Assembly: GCF_015319355.1 (NCBI RefSeq)
Contig: NZ_JADILU010000005.1
Span: forward strand, 62,001 to 126,000
DNA length: 64,000 bases
Reading direction: 5' to 3'
Source of the DNA: Psychroserpens luteus
GTDB taxonomy: Bacteria; Bacteroidota; Bacteroidia; Flavobacteriales; Flavobacteriaceae
The position numbers and the translations under genes are program-made. The notes beneath the pieces are model-generated. The model did not search any database. It was not told the DNA's origin and was given only the letters and a program-made list of their open reading frames with translations. The stretch's first letter is position 1, and the number at the start of each line of letters is the position of its first letter. This document shows, piece by piece, positions 8,414 through 18,299 of this stretch.

Positions 8414-11200
8414 TTATTTACTCTTAAGTTTCTTCTTAACTTCTACTTCTTGAAATCCTTCTATTATATCATCTACTTGAATATCGTTGTAATTCTTTAA
8501 CTGAATACCACAATCATAACCTTTTGATACTTCTTTAGCATCATCCTTAAATCGTTTTAACGATGTTAATTCTCCAGTATGAATAACAACACCATCTCTA
8601 ATTAAACGAATACCTGCACTTTTAATGATTTTACCGCTAACAACCATACAACCGGCAATAGTACCTATTTTAGATATTTTGAATGTTTCTCTAATTTCTG
8701 CAGTACCAGTAATCTCTTCTTTAAGTTCAGGAGATAACATGCCTTCCATTGCATCTTTAAGATCATTAATCGCATCATAGATAATCGAGTACATACGGAT
8801 ATCGATTTCTTCCTTATCTGCAATTTGACGTGCATTACCCATTGGTCTCACGTTAAATCCGATAATAATCGCATCTGATGCAGTTGCTAATAACACATCA
8901 CTTTCTGTAATGGCACCAACACCTTTATGTATAATGTTGACTTGTATTTCTTCGGTAGATAATTTTTGGAACGAATCTGTTAATGCTTCAACAGAACCAT
9001 CTACATCACCTTTAATAATAATGTTTAATTCTTTAAATGTACCTAATGCAATACGACGACCAATTTCTGCAAGTGTTAATTTCTTAGTTGTACGAACATC
9101 TTGTTCACGTTGTAATTGCATACGTTTCGTTGCAATTTGCTTAGCTTCACGTTCATCTTCAAAGACATTAAATTTATCTCCAGCTTGAGGCGCTCCATCT
9201 AATCCTAATATAGATACAGGAGTGGATGGTCCAGCAGCTTTTACTTCGTGTCCACGTTCATCATGCATGGCTTTTATTTTCCCACTATTTTTACCAGCTA
9301 ATACATAATCTCCAATTTTTAAAGTTCCTGCTTGTACTAAAATGGTAGATACATAACCACGACCTTTATCTAAGAATGCTTCGACAACTGTACCGCTTGC
9401 ATGTTTATTTGGGTTTGCTTTAAGCTCTAATAATTCGGCTTCTAACAATACTTTTTCTAATAGTTCTTTGACTCCTGTTCCATTCTTAGCTGAAATATCA
9501 TGAGACTGGATTTTCCCTCCCCAATCTTCAACTAATAAATTCATTTGTGCTAATCCTTCTTTTACTTTTTCAGGATTTGCACCAGGCTTATCAATTTTAT
9601 TAATCGCAAAAACAATAGGTACTCCTGCTGCTTGAGCGTGAGCAATTGCTTCTTTAGTTTGTGGCATTATAGAATCATCTGCAGCAACTACAATAATAGC
9701 TAAATCTGTTACTTGAGCACCACGAGCACGCATCGCTGTAAAGGCTTCGTGACCTGGAGTATCAAGGAAAGCTATTTTTTGTCCGTTTTCTAATGTAACA
9801 CCATAAGCACCAATATGCTGTGTGATTCCACCAGATTCTCCTGCGATAACATTTTCTTTACGTATGTAATCTAATAAAGATGTTTTACCATGATCTACGT
9901 GACCCATTACTGTAATAATTGGCGCACGAGGTTCTAAGTCTTCTGGTTTATCTATTACTTCTTCAATTGATTCTTCAATATCTGACGTTACAAAATCAAC
10001 TTTATAACCAAACTCTTCTGCAACAACAGCTAAAGTTTCGGCATCTAAACGTTGGTTCATTGTAACCATCATACCAAGAGACATACATGCTGAAATAATT
10101 TCGGTTACCGAAACATTCATCATGGTAGCAACTTCATTAGAAGTTACAAACTCTGTAACTTTAAGGATTTTGCTTTCTGCATCTTCGATTTGTGCATCGA
10201 TTTCAGTCTGCTCTCTATGTTGATTTCTTTTATCTCTTCTGTATTTTGCGCCTTTTCCTTTACTAGATTTACCTTGAAGTTTTTCTAGTGTTTCACGTAC
10301 TTGCTTTTGTACTTCTTCTGCACTTGGCTCTGCTTTAACAGTAGATGTTCGTTTACCTGCGGGTGATTTACCTTTGTAACCACCTCTTTGATTTCCTGTT
10401 CTATTGTTAGATCTATTATCTCCTCCAGTTGATGGTCCTTTACTAATTCTACGTCTCTTCTTTTTATCTGTATCAGACGCTTTTTTATCCTCTTTCTTTT
10501 TAGGTTTCTTAAACTTAGAAAGATCAATTTTTTCACCAGCAATTTTAGGACCAGTAAGTTTTTTGTACTGTGTTTTTAATGTTTCTTCAACAGGCTCGCT
10601 ACTTTTTGCTTTCTCTTCTGTTTTAGGAGTTTCTTTCGCTTCTTTTACTACCTCTGCTTTTGCTTTTGGTAAATCAGCTTTTTTAACCTCTTCTTTAGCA
10701 GGAGTTGCTTTTATTGGCGCTTCTTCCTTTTTAACTGTTTTCTCTACAGCAGGAGCAACCTCTTTTGGAGCCTCTTTTTTTGGAGCTTCCTCTTTAGCTA
10801 TTTCAGCTTTAGGAATTACTTCTTTTGGAGTTTCAACTTTAGGTGCTTTATCCTTATTCAAGTCTATTTTACCAACTTGTTTAGGACCACTAAGCTCTGC
10901 TTTGGCCTTAACAACCTCGCGACTCTTAGCTTCTTTGGCAGCTTTTTCTTCCAATTCACGCTCACGTTGCTCACGTAATTCTTCTTTTTCTTTTAGCTTT
11001 GCTTCGCTAACCTCTAAAGAAGCTACTTTTTTATTAGCATCGGTTTGAAATTCACCTGAAAGAATTCCATAAACCTCTTCTGATATTTTAGTATTAGGAC
11101 TCTTCTCTATGTCGACACCTTTTGATTCTAAAAAATCAACAGCGCGATCTATAGAGATATTTAATTCCCTTAATACTTTATTTAATCTAGTTTGAGCCAT
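8414..11200 (-). CDS. infB: Translation initiation factor IF-2
   Basis: The 928-aa GTPase brings initiator tRNA to the 30S subunit. It starts with the IF-2 N-terminal motif ([20 protein letters not shown]). A long Lys/Glu/Ala/Pro-rich linker follows (about residues 80-330), then a second N-domain-like segment. The G domain shows GHVDHGKTS near residue 428, DTPGHEAF and NKID, and domains II to IV run to the C-terminus. The linker is long, as is usual in Bacteroidota. The gene is last in the rimP-nusA-infB operon, 65 bp after nusA. A 214-aa open frame on the opposite strand inside the linker is a composition artefact. Confidence 0.98.
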   Translation of the reverse strand: MAQTRLNKVLRELNISIDRAVDFLESKGVDIEKSPNTKISEEVYGILSGEFQTDANKKVASLEVSEAKLKEKEELREQRERELEEKAAKEAKSREVVKAKAELSGPKQVGKIDLNKDKAPKVETPKEVIPKAEIAKEEAPKKEAPKEVAPAVEKTVKKEEAPIKATPAKEEVKKADLPKAKAEVVKEAKETPKTEEKAKSSEPVEETLKTQYKKLTGPKIAGEKIDLSKFKKPKKKEDKKASDTDKKKRRRISKGPSTGGDNRSNNRTGNQRGGYKGKSPAGKRTSTVKAEPSAEEVQKQVRETLEKLQGKSSKGKGAKYRRDKRNQHREQTEIDAQIEDAESKILKVTEFVTSNEVATMMNVSVTEIISACMSLGMMVTMNQRLDAETLAVVAEEFGYKVDFVTSDIEESIEEVIDKPEDLEPRAPIITVMGHVDHGKTSLLDYIRKENVIAGESGGITQHIGAYGVTLENGQKIAFLDTPGHEAFTAMRARGAQVTDLAIIVVAADDSIMPQTKEAIAHAQAAGVPIVFAINKIDKPGANPEKVKEGLAQMNLLVEDWGGKIQSHDISAKNGTGVKELLEKVLLEAELLELKANPNKHASGTVVEAFLDKGRGYVSTILVQAGTLKIGDYVLAGKNSGKIKAMHDERGHEVKAAGPSTPVSILGLDGAPQAGDKFNVFEDEREAKQIATKRMQLQREQDVRTTKKLTLAEIGRRIALGTFKELNIIIKGDVDGSVEALTDSFQKLSTEEIQVNIIHKGVGAITESDVLLATASDAIIIGFNVRPMGNARQIADKEEIDIRMYSIIYDAINDLKDAMEGMLSPELKEEITGTAEIRETFKISKIGTIAGCMVVSGKIIKSAGIRLIRDGVVIHTGELTSLKRFKDDAKEVSKGYDCGIQLKNYNDIQVDDIIEGFQEVEVKKKLKSK

Positions 11201-11265
11201 AAATTGCTTGTAATATAACTTAAAAATCTATTCTACCAAAATCACCTAAATAAGGCTACTTAGCA

Positions 11266-12498
11266 TTAATCTTCGAATTCTTCTTTAAGAATTCTAATAA
11301 CGTCAATAATCGTTTCTTCTTCTAAATCTGTTCTTTTCACAAGATCAATAACATCTTGTTCTAGAATGCTTTTTGCTGTATCTAAACCTGCCTTACTAAA
11401 TTCTGCAATGACCCATCCTTCGATTTCATCTGAGAATTCTGATAATTCAACATCTTCTTCTGCACCTTCTCTAAACACATCTATTTCATAACCAGTTAAT
11501 TTACCAGCTAATCTAATGTTGTGACCTCCTCTACCAATTGCTTTAGAAACCTCTTCTGGTTTTAATAAAACTTCGGCACGTTTATTTTCTTCATCTAGTT
11601 TCACTGAGGTTACTCTAGCAGGACTTAAAGCTCTTGTGATAAACAATTGTAAGTTATTAGTATAATTAATAACATCAATATTTTCATTACCTAATTCACG
11701 AACAATACCATGAATTCTAGAACCTTTCATACCTACACAAGCTCCAACAGGATCAATTCTATCATCATAAGAATCTACTGCTACTTTTGCTTTTTCACCT
11801 GGTATTCTAACCACATGTTTGATTGTAATTAAACCATCAAATACTTCAGGAATCTCCTGTTCAAACAACTTCTCCAAAAATTTCGGTGAAGTTCTAGACA
11901 TTATAATTGCTGGCTTATTTCCTTTTAATTCAACACTTTCAATAATTCCTCTTACATTTTCTCCTTTTCTAAAAAAGTCTGATGGGATTTGTTTATCCTT
12001 AGGAAGGATAATTTCATTACCATCGTCATCTAATAAAATAATCGCTCTATGACGAATATGGTGAACTTCGGCAGAATAAATTTCCCCTTCAAGCTCCTTA
12101 AAGTGCTTATATATATTAGTATTGTCGTGTTCGTGAATTTTAGAAATTAAATTTTGACGTAGCGCTAATATTGAACGACGTCCTAAATCTATTAATTTAA
12201 CCTCCTCTGCAACATCTTCACCTACTTCAAAATCAGGTTCGATTTTTTGAGCTTCAGATAATGCTATTTCTTGATTAGGTTCTTCAACCTCTTCATCTGC
12301 AACTACAATTCTATTTCTCCAAATTTCTAAATCTCCTTTATCTGGATTTATAATAATATCAAAATTATCGTCATCACCATATTTTTTCTTCAACGCATTT
12401 CTTAATACATCTTCTAAAATAGCCATTAGCGTTACACGATCAATTAATTTATCGTCCTTAAATTCTGAAAACGAGTCAATTAACGCAATATTTTCCAT
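11266..12498 (-). CDS. nusA: Transcription termination/antitermination factor NusA
   Basis: The 410-aa protein has the NusA N-terminal RNA polymerase-binding domain (LIDSFSEFKDDKLIDRVTL at the start), an S1 domain (near residues 135-200) and two KH domains. The signatures DPVGACVGMKGSRI and AIGRGGHNIRLA are clear. The C-terminal acidic repeats found in Escherichia coli NusA are absent, which is normal outside Gammaproteobacteria. It modulates pausing, termination and antitermination. It follows rimP by 9 bp and precedes infB, the standard operon. Given a terminator-like hairpin in the operon leader, autoregulation by NusA is possible but unproven. Confidence 0.98.
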   Translation of the reverse strand: MENIALIDSFSEFKDDKLIDRVTLMAILEDVLRNALKKKYGDDDNFDIIINPDKGDLEIWRNRIVVADEEVEEPNQEIALSEAQKIEPDFEVGEDVAEEVKLIDLGRRSILALRQNLISKIHEHDNTNIYKHFKELEGEIYSAEVHHIRHRAIILLDDDGNEIILPKDKQIPSDFFRKGENVRGIIESVELKGNKPAIIMSRTSPKFLEKLFEQEIPEVFDGLITIKHVVRIPGEKAKVAVDSYDDRIDPVGACVGMKGSRIHGIVRELGNENIDVINYTNNLQLFITRALSPARVTSVKLDEENKRAEVLLKPEEVSKAIGRGGHNIRLAGKLTGYEIDVFREGAEEDVELSEFSDEIEGWVIAEFSKAGLDTAKSILEQDVIDLVKRTDLEEETIIDVIRILKEEFED

Positions 12499-12507
12499 AA
12501 TTATGAA

Positions 12508-12972
12508 TTAAAATTTTATTACCACTTGAGCTTTTGATATAGCGTCATACGCTATTTCTGCTTGCTTATTTACTGTTACCTTCCCTTTACCAACTGGCTT
12601 AGGCTCTCTTGTTTTCCACTCTAAAAGAATAGTTTCCTCATTTGCTTGAGTCAACGCTCCTTCTATTGTTTCATTCTCTTTGGTCTTTACGCTTAACGTT
12701 CTACCAATATTTTTCATGTATTGCCTCATATTTACCAAAGGCTCTGTAGCTCCAGCAGACAACACCTCTAAAGAAAAATCTTCCTCTTCTCTATCTAAAT
12801 TATGTTCAATTGCGCGACTTATAAATATACAGTCCTCAACTAAAACACCATTATCACCATCAATAATAATTTTTATTGAATTATCTGGCAACACGTCAAA
12901 ACTGATTAAAAACAGGTCTTCACGCTCTTCTAAGGCTTCGTCTAATAAGTTTTTTACGGTATCTCTGAACAT
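12508..12972 (-). CDS. rimP: Ribosome maturation factor RimP
   Basis: The 154-aa protein matches RimP in size and features: an N-terminal domain with the acidic strand IIIDGDNGVLVEDCIFISRA, then FSLEVLSAGATEPL, then a small SH3-like C-terminal domain with AQVVIKF at the end. RimP is needed for 30S subunit maturation. It is the first gene of rimP-nusA-infB, with its own promoter at about 13036-13067 and a short leader containing a hairpin followed by a T-run. The stop is 9 bp from the nusA start. Confidence 0.95.
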   Translation of the reverse strand: MFRDTVKNLLDEALEEREDLFLISFDVLPDNSIKIIIDGDNGVLVEDCIFISRAIEHNLDREEEDFSLEVLSAGATEPLVNMRQYMKNIGRTLSVKTKENETIEGALTQANEETILLEWKTREPKPVGKGKVTVNKQAEIAYDAISKAQVVIKF

Positions 12973-12981
12973 TTTTAGTAT

Positions 12982-13007
12982 AAAAAGAGCGGACTTCTCG
13001 TCCGCTC
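12982..13007 (-). terminator. Terminator-like hairpin in the rimP leader (possible attenuator)
   Basis: In the minus-strand transcript, GAGCGGAC and GTCCGCTC form a perfect 8-bp stem with a GAGAA loop, followed at once by five Us, only about 9 nt before the rimP ATG. It lies downstream of the predicted promoter, inside the leader and not before it. It may act as an attenuator for the operon. The alternative, a simple 5' stabilising hairpin, cannot be excluded. Confidence 0.6.
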
Positions 13008-13035
13008 ATTATTCTTTTTTCTTCAAACAACGCTG

Positions 13036-13067
13036 CAAATATACAACATTTTTATTGATTTTCACAA
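13036..13067 (-). promoter_or_regulatory. Promoter of rimP-nusA-infB
   Basis: The minus strand reads TTG-N21-TATATTTG, fitting the Bacteroidota consensus. Transcription would start near 13030, giving a leader of about 55 nt that contains the hairpin at 12987-13007. Confidence 0.65.
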
Positions 13068-13125
13068 GTCATTAAGTCTCGTTTTTTATTCTTAAATTTA
13101 TATAATCATAAACAACTCTATCAAT

Positions 13126-13950
13126 ATGAAAAAAATACTAGTTCCCACAGATTTTTCAGCAGAAGCAGAAAACGCCTTAAAAGTTGCTGCGCAAATAGCA
13201 AAAAAGCATAACAGCGAGATTTATTTACTGCATATGTTAGAAATTCCCATGCAAGACATTGATGCTGTAAATTCTCATGCAGATGTACCAGAAGTTATGT
13301 TTTTTATGAAAATGGCTCATCAAAAATTTGAGGATATCATGAATAGTGACTATTTAAAAGATATCACAGTACATGAAATTGTTAAACCTGATGGCTCATT
13401 TAACGGTATTTCTGAAATCTGTAAAGAACATGGCATTACAATGATTACAATGGGCTCACATGGCGCAAGTGGTATTAAAGAAATGTTTGTAGGATCAAAT
13501 GCAGAAAAAGCAGTAAGAAACTCTGATGTACCTGTATTAGTTATTAAAAACAATCATGTTGATTTCAGTATAGATGATATTGTTTTTGCATCAGATTTCA
13601 AAAATGACAATAAAGAAACTTATCGTCAAGCCACAAAATTCGCTACAGCTTTTGGAGCACAATTACATTTACTAATGGTTAATACTGCTAGTAATTTTAC
13701 AACGACATTAAAAGCAAATGATAGAATCGATGAATTTATAAGTGATAATAGTTTTAAAAATTTCACCATAAACATTTATAATGATGAATCTGTAGAAAAA
13801 GGTGTTCTCAATTTTTCTAAACATATTGATGCAGACCTAATAGGGATTAGCACTCATGGGAGACAAGGCATTGCTCATTTCTTTAATGGCAGCATTAGTG
13901 AAGATCTTGTAAATCACGCCAAGAGACCAGTGATTACGTTTAAAATTTAA
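13126..13950 (+). CDS. Universal stress protein, two tandem Usp domains
   Basis: The 274-aa cytoplasmic protein has two Usp domains (residues about 1-143 and 147-274). The first opens with KKILVPTDFSAEAENAL and carries the nucleotide-binding signature GSHGASGIKEMFVGSNAE. The second has the shorter GISTHGRQGIAHFFNGSISED before the final strand. Tandem Usp proteins bind ATP or AMP and respond to stress; the precise role here is unknown. The gene stands alone, diverges from rimP and ends at a strong terminator shared with the tRNA gene on the other strand. Confidence 0.93.
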   Translation: MKKILVPTDFSAEAENALKVAAQIAKKHNSEIYLLHMLEIPMQDIDAVNSHADVPEVMFFMKMAHQKFEDIMNSDYLKDITVHEIVKPDGSFNGISEICKEHGITMITMGSHGASGIKEMFVGSNAEKAVRNSDVPVLVIKNNHVDFSIDDIVFASDFKNDNKETYRQATKFATAFGAQLHLLMVNTASNFTTTLKANDRIDEFISDNSFKNFTINIYNDESVEKGVLNFSKHIDADLIGISTHGRQGIAHFFNGSISEDLVNHAKRPVITFKI

Positions 13951-13968
13951 TTTTAAAATTATCAAAAT

Positions 13969-14003
13969 AAAAAAGTCCTTACTAAATTTAGTAAGGACTT
14001 TTT
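13969..14003. terminator. Bidirectional rho-independent terminator
   Basis: AAAAAGTCCTTACTAAA pairs with TTTAGTAAGGACTTTTT, giving a long perfect hairpin with A- and T-runs on its two sides. It separates the convergent universal stress gene (plus) and tRNA-Gln (minus). Confidence 0.93.
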
Positions 14004-14012
14004 CGTTTTTAG

Positions 14013-14086
14013 TTGGCCTACTAGGTTTCGAACCTAGACTCTTCTGTACCAAAAACAGATGTGTTAGCCAGTTACACCATAGGCCA
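14013..14086 (-). tRNA. trnQ: tRNA-Gln (anticodon UUG)
   Basis: The minus strand folds as a full cloverleaf. The 7-bp acceptor stem is TGGCCTA with TAGGCCA. The anticodon stem TCTGT/ACAGA encloses the loop TTTTGGT, so the anticodon is TTG. The T arm is CTAGG-TTCGAAA-CCTAG. A weak U1-A72 first pair is typical of bacterial tRNA-Gln. CCA is not encoded. A consensus promoter lies about 18 bp upstream and a terminator lies downstream. Confidence 0.96.
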
Positions 14087-14103
14087 ATCTCTTTAAGAGG
14101 ATG

Positions 14104-14134
14104 CAAATTTATAACAAAGTTTCACTTGTGCAAA
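14104..14134 (-). promoter_or_regulatory. Promoter of tRNA-Gln
   Basis: The minus strand reads TTTG-N19-TAAATTTG, an exact match to the Bacteroidota housekeeping promoter, placed correctly for initiation a few bases before the mature tRNA 5' end. Confidence 0.8.
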
Positions 14135-14235
14135 CAATTTTTTATAAAAAAATCAAAAAATGATAACGTTTACTTAAAATAGGTAATGCTTTTGATAATT
14201 ATTGTTAATTTCGCTCGCATTAAATAGACTTGTTT

Positions 14236-17200
14236 ATGACACATTTCAACTTCAAGAAATGGAATACCATTTTAGGATGGCTTGCCTTTACTATAGCTTT
14301 AATTACTTACGCACTAACGATAGAGCCTACTGTTAGTTTCTGGGATGCAGGAGAATATATACTCACCTCTTCAAAATTACAAGTAGGACATCCACCAGGA
14401 GCACCTTTATTTCAAATGTTAGGAGCTTTCTTTTCTATGTTTGCTTTAGAGCCTGCACAAATTGGTGCCATGCTAAATATGATGAGTGCAGTATCAAGTG
14501 CATTTACAATACTATTTATGTTTTGGACGATTTCAATATTGTTGCGTAAACTAGCAAAGATTAAAGATGAAAAATTATCTAAAAACACATCTATTGCTAT
14601 TTTAGGAAGTGCTTTAGTTGGTAGTTTAGCGTTCACTTTTACAGATTCTTTTTGGTTTAATGCTGTAGAAACTGAGGTTTATGCGATGGCAACTTTAATC
14701 ATGGCTATTCTGTTTTATTTAGGATTACGATGGGAAGAAGACATGCACAAGCCTAGAGGTCATAGATGGTTAATCTTAATTGCATTCGTTATTGGATTAT
14801 CATTTGGAGTTCACTTTATGGGACTATTGACAATCCCAGCATTAGGATTAATCTATTATTTTAAAAATTATAAAAAAATCACTGTAGTCAATTTCATATT
14901 AGCAAATGTCATTGCTGCTGCGATCTTGCTTTTTATATTCAAATTACTACTTCCAAATGCATTACTTCTATTTAGTGCTTCGGAAATTTTCTTCGTCAAC
15001 ACCATTGGTCTCCCCTTTAATTCTGGATCAATAATTACTGGAATACTTTTGATTGCTGCGTTCTATTTCGGATTAAAATACACTCGTGATAAAGGATACA
15101 AATACGCAAATACATTAACGCTTTGCTTAATCTTTATATTTATTGGGTTTTCATCATGGGTGATGTTACCTATTCGTGCAAATGCTAATGTGATTATTAA
15201 TGAGAATAATCCATCAAGTGCCAGAGAATTATTAGCCTATTATAATTTAGAGCAATATCCTGAAACACATTTGTTTTACGGACCATTGTTTACAGATCAA
15301 TACACTGGTCTTGATGAAAACAATCCATATAAAGATGCTAAACCTAAATATGAAAAAGATTACGTCAAAGGCGAATATGTTATAGTTAACAAGTGGAAAA
15401 ATGCCGAACAGCGCTACAATTCAAAGCAAGCCTCTATTCTACCAAGAATGTGGAGTACTGAGCATGCAGAAAACTATATGATGTTCACCGGTTTATTAGA
15501 TTTTAGGATCAAACCTGAATATCAAATGGAAAACCAAGTACGACAATTGGTTAATGAATTTAAAAATGAAGTTGCTCAAGGCAAAGTCGATTATGAAGAT
15601 TATCATAACTTCTTAAAACAGTTTGGTAGAGACTTTCTAATCATAGAAAAACCATCATTTGGTGATAATCTCTATTATATGATAGATTACCAGTTGGGTT
15701 ATATGTATTGGCGCTATTTTATGTGGAACTTCTCTGGACGTCAAGATGATATTCAAGGTAAATATGATGATTTACATGGAAATTGGATAAGCGGAATTAA
15801 CTTTATTGACGAAGCTCGTTTAGGCATATCGCAAGAGAATCTTCCTAGTGATGTTGCAGACAATAAAGCAAGAAACACCTATTATATGTTACCTTTAATT
15901 TTAGGCATCATAGGCTTTTTATTCTTATTAGGACGCGATCCAAAACGTTTTTGGGTATTACTCGTTTTCTTTTTATTTACAGGATTAGCCATTCAATTCT
16001 ATACCAATGTGAGACCTTTTGAACCTCGAGAAAGAGATTACTCTGTCGTAGGTTCATTCTATGTGTTTGCGATATGGATAGGTTTTGGAGTGTATGCTAT
16101 TTTTGATATGCTTCGGAAATACACCAGCTCCAAGTTTTTAGCTCCTGCAATAACTATAGTCTCTCTCATATTAGTTCCTGGGATTTTAGCTGCAGAAAAT
16201 TGGGACGATCATGACCGATCTGAAAAATATACAGCACAAGCTATGGCTCGAAAATATCTCGAATCCTGTGCGCCAAACGCTATACTATTTACCATTGGAG
16301 ATAATGATAGTTTCCCATTATGGTATTTACAAGAAATAGAAGGCGTGAGAACAGATGTTCGTGTGGTAAACACTAGTTTATTTCAAACCGATTGGTACAT
16401 CGATCAAATGAAGCGTAAAGCCTATGAAAGCGACCCTATTCCTTCACAGTTAACACATGATCAGTATAAATATGGTACGCGTGATTATATCATGAAATAT
16501 GAAATCACTCAAGACACTATGATGATTAAAGAGTACATGAATTTCATATCTAATGATGATCCTAAATACACTCTTAAATATGCGATGCAACGTAAAGGAG
16601 AAGATCCAAATGGATATCCTGAACAATTACAAAACTCAAACTATTTACCTACATCTCATGTAAGAGTTCCTGTTAATAAAGCCAATGTTTTAAAATACGG
16701 AATTGTTAAAGAAAAGGATGCTGATGAAATAGTACCATATATTGATATTAATATTTCTGGAGGCGCATTATACAAAAACAGGTTATTAATGCTAGATATC
16801 ATTGCAAACAATGATTGGAAACGTCCTATATATTTTACAGGAGGTGCATTTAGTGATGATGACTATATCTGGATGAAGGATTATTTACAACTCGACGGAT
16901 TATGTTACAAACTAGTTCCAATAAAAACAGCAGTAGATAGAGCTAATCCTTTTGATATGGGACGTGTGGACTCAGACCTTATGTACGAAAAAGTAATGTC
17001 TTGGGATTGGGGAAATAGTGGTAGCGATAAGATTTATCATGATGTTGAAACCCGTAAAAACGGTATCACTTATAGAGGTAATCTTGCCAGACTTTTAGAG
17101 CAATTAATAAATGAAGACAAATTAGAAGAGGCAGAAAACATTGCTGATTTAGCAATGGAAAAAATGCCAGTAGACAAGTTTGGTTTCTATACACTTTTAG

Positions 17201-17562
17201 AACCATACATTAGTGGTTATTACGAAATTGACAAAAAGGATAAAGCAAGAAAAGTATATACTGACGTTACAAGAAAATATCAAGAAAACTTAACGTATTG
17301 GAGTGAGTTATCTATAGAAAACCAAACGCGTTATTTAGATGAAATTGTAACAGACATTGAACGCTACAGAAGTCTTGTAGACATCTTAGTGATTTATAAT
17401 GACAAAGACTTTGCTATACAAGAAACAGAGAAGTTTAATAACTACCTTAAACTATTCAAACACTTCACAGGAGAAGAGGAAGAGGAGGCAAAACCACCAG
17501 TAAGAGAAGAACGAGATTTCCCTAAAGATACTATAGATAAAATTTTAGGAATTCAAGAATAA
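14236..17562 (+). CDS. DUF2723 family large membrane protein (GT-C-like)
   Basis: The 1108-aa protein opens with a hydrophobic segment and the acidic motif FWDAGEYILTSSKLQVGHPPGAPL, which defines the DUF2723 family. About twelve transmembrane helices lie in two blocks (residues about 10-330 and 550-660). A large C-terminal extracytoplasmic domain follows and ends in a helical region. The fold resembles GT-C glycosyltransferases that use lipid-linked sugars, and the conserved acidic residues near the N-terminus fit that idea. The acceptor is not known from sequence. The ATG at 14236 is preferred over an in-frame TTG six bases upstream. The next gene, a polysaccharide deacetylase, starts 6 bp after the stop, so the two are translated from one message. 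Confidence 0.9.
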   Translation: MTHFNFKKWNTILGWLAFTIALITYALTIEPTVSFWDAGEYILTSSKLQVGHPPGAPLFQMLGAFFSMFALEPAQIGAMLNMMSAVSSAFTILFMFWTISILLRKLAKIKDEKLSKNTSIAILGSALVGSLAFTFTDSFWFNAVETEVYAMATLIMAILFYLGLRWEEDMHKPRGHRWLILIAFVIGLSFGVHFMGLLTIPALGLIYYFKNYKKITVVNFILANVIAAAILLFIFKLLLPNALLLFSASEIFFVNTIGLPFNSGSIITGILLIAAFYFGLKYTRDKGYKYANTLTLCLIFIFIGFSSWVMLPIRANANVIINENNPSSARELLAYYNLEQYPETHLFYGPLFTDQYTGLDENNPYKDAKPKYEKDYVKGEYVIVNKWKNAEQRYNSKQASILPRMWSTEHAENYMMFTGLLDFRIKPEYQMENQVRQLVNEFKNEVAQGKVDYEDYHNFLKQFGRDFLIIEKPSFGDNLYYMIDYQLGYMYWRYFMWNFSGRQDDIQGKYDDLHGNWISGINFIDEARLGISQENLPSDVADNKARNTYYMLPLILGIIGFLFLLGRDPKRFWVLLVFFLFTGLAIQFYTNVRPFEPRERDYSVVGSFYVFAIWIGFGVYAIFDMLRKYTSSKFLAPAITIVSLILVPGILAAENWDDHDRSEKYTAQAMARKYLESCAPNAILFTIGDNDSFPLWYLQEIEGVRTDVRVVNTSLFQTDWYIDQMKRKAYESDPIPSQLTHDQYKYGTRDYIMKYEITQDTMMIKEYMNFISNDDPKYTLKYAMQRKGEDPNGYPEQLQNSNYLPTSHVRVPVNKANVLKYGIVKEKDADEIVPYIDINISGGALYKNRLLMLDIIANNDWKRPIYFTGGAFSDDDYIWMKDYLQLDGLCYKLVPIKTAVDRANPFDMGRVDSDLMYEKVMSWDWGNSGSDKIYHDVETRKNGITYRGNLARLLEQLINEDKLEEAENIADLAMEKMPVDKFGFYTLLEPYISGYYEIDKKDKARKVYTDVTRKYQENLTYWSELSIENQTRYLDEIVTDIERYRSLVDILVIYNDKDFAIQETEKFNNYLKLFKHFTGEEEEEAKPPVREERDFPKDTIDKILGIQE

Positions 17563-17568
17563 GAGACT

Positions 17569-18216
17569 GTGAAAATAGCTCCAGTTAAAACACCTATAGT
17601 TGCAAAAAAGATGTTCCCAAACTATGTTTGGGACATTGCAACTAATAATAAGGAGTTGTATTTAACTTTTGACGATGGGCCAACTCCGCAGATTACGAAT
17701 TGGACTTTAGACACTCTAAAGCAATATAATGCCAAAGCCACTTTTTTTTGTATTGGTAATAATGTTGAGAAACATCCTGATATTTTTGAAAACATTATTC
17801 GAGATGGTCATACTATTGGCAACCACACCCAAAATCATATTAAAGGCTGGAAAACTAAAACCAAAGATTACATAGAAAACATCAATCAGGCTCAGGTGAT
17901 TATTGATTCAAAAATCGCAACTCATCAATCTCCAATCTCCAATCTCTTTCGTCCTCCTTATGGACAGATTACACCAAAACAAGGTAAAAAATTACTAGAA
18001 TTAGGCTATAAAATTATTATGTGGGATGTATTATCTTTTGATTGGGAACAAGATATTTCCGAAGAAAAATGTTTAGAAAATGTTATTTCTAAAAGTAAAT
18101 CAGGAAGTATAATTGTGTTTCACGATAGTGTAAAAGCATCAAGAAACATGATGTATGCGCTTCCGAAGGTATTAAAAACATTTAGTGAAAAAGGATATAT
18201 ATTTAAAGCGATTTAA
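17569..18216 (+). CDS. Polysaccharide deacetylase (NodB domain, CE4 type)
   Basis: The 215-aa protein has the NodB motifs LTFDDGPTP (metal-binding Asp pair, near residue 32), HTIGNHTQNH (metal-binding His pair), RPPYGQITPKQ and WDVLSFDW, then IVFHDS near the end. CE4 enzymes remove N- or O-acetyl groups from chitin, peptidoglycan or other sugars; the substrate is not evident. No signal peptide is visible. The start is a GTG, chosen because the residues MKIAPVKTPIVAKKMFPN match the usual N-terminus of flavobacterial homologues and an ATG is not available before the conserved core. It is coupled to the DUF2723 gene. Confidence 0.93.
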   Translation: MKIAPVKTPIVAKKMFPNYVWDIATNNKELYLTFDDGPTPQITNWTLDTLKQYNAKATFFCIGNNVEKHPDIFENIIRDGHTIGNHTQNHIKGWKTKTKDYIENINQAQVIIDSKIATHQSPISNLFRPPYGQITPKQGKKLLELGYKIIMWDVLSFDWEQDISEEKCLENVISKSKSGSIIVFHDSVKASRNMMYALPKVLKTFSEKGYIFKAI

Positions 18217-18281
18217 TTTAGACTAAAGTCCATAACTCAGCGTATTACTAAATATAAAAATGGTCTAATTATAGAATGAGA

Positions 18282-18299
18282 TTCCTGCCTGCGCAGGAA
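18282..18299. repeat. GC-rich intergenic palindrome
   Basis: TTCCTGC-CTGC-GCAGGAA lies between two convergent genes, ending one base before the thioredoxin-like gene's stop. Similar palindromes occur dispersed in flavobacterial genomes. It may also help terminate transcription, though it lacks a clear T-run. Only one copy is in this window. Confidence 0.45.

Noticed and set aside
10404-11048. 214-aa open frame on the plus strand inside infB
   Set aside because: It is antisense to the Lys/Glu/Pro-rich linker of IF-2. Its Ser/Phe/Leu-rich composition is the mirror of that linker, with no start signal or domain.
13837-14106. 89-aa minus-strand ORF over the tRNA gene
   Set aside because: It spans tRNA-Gln and the terminator. 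The tRNA fold is clear, so the frame is a chance opening.
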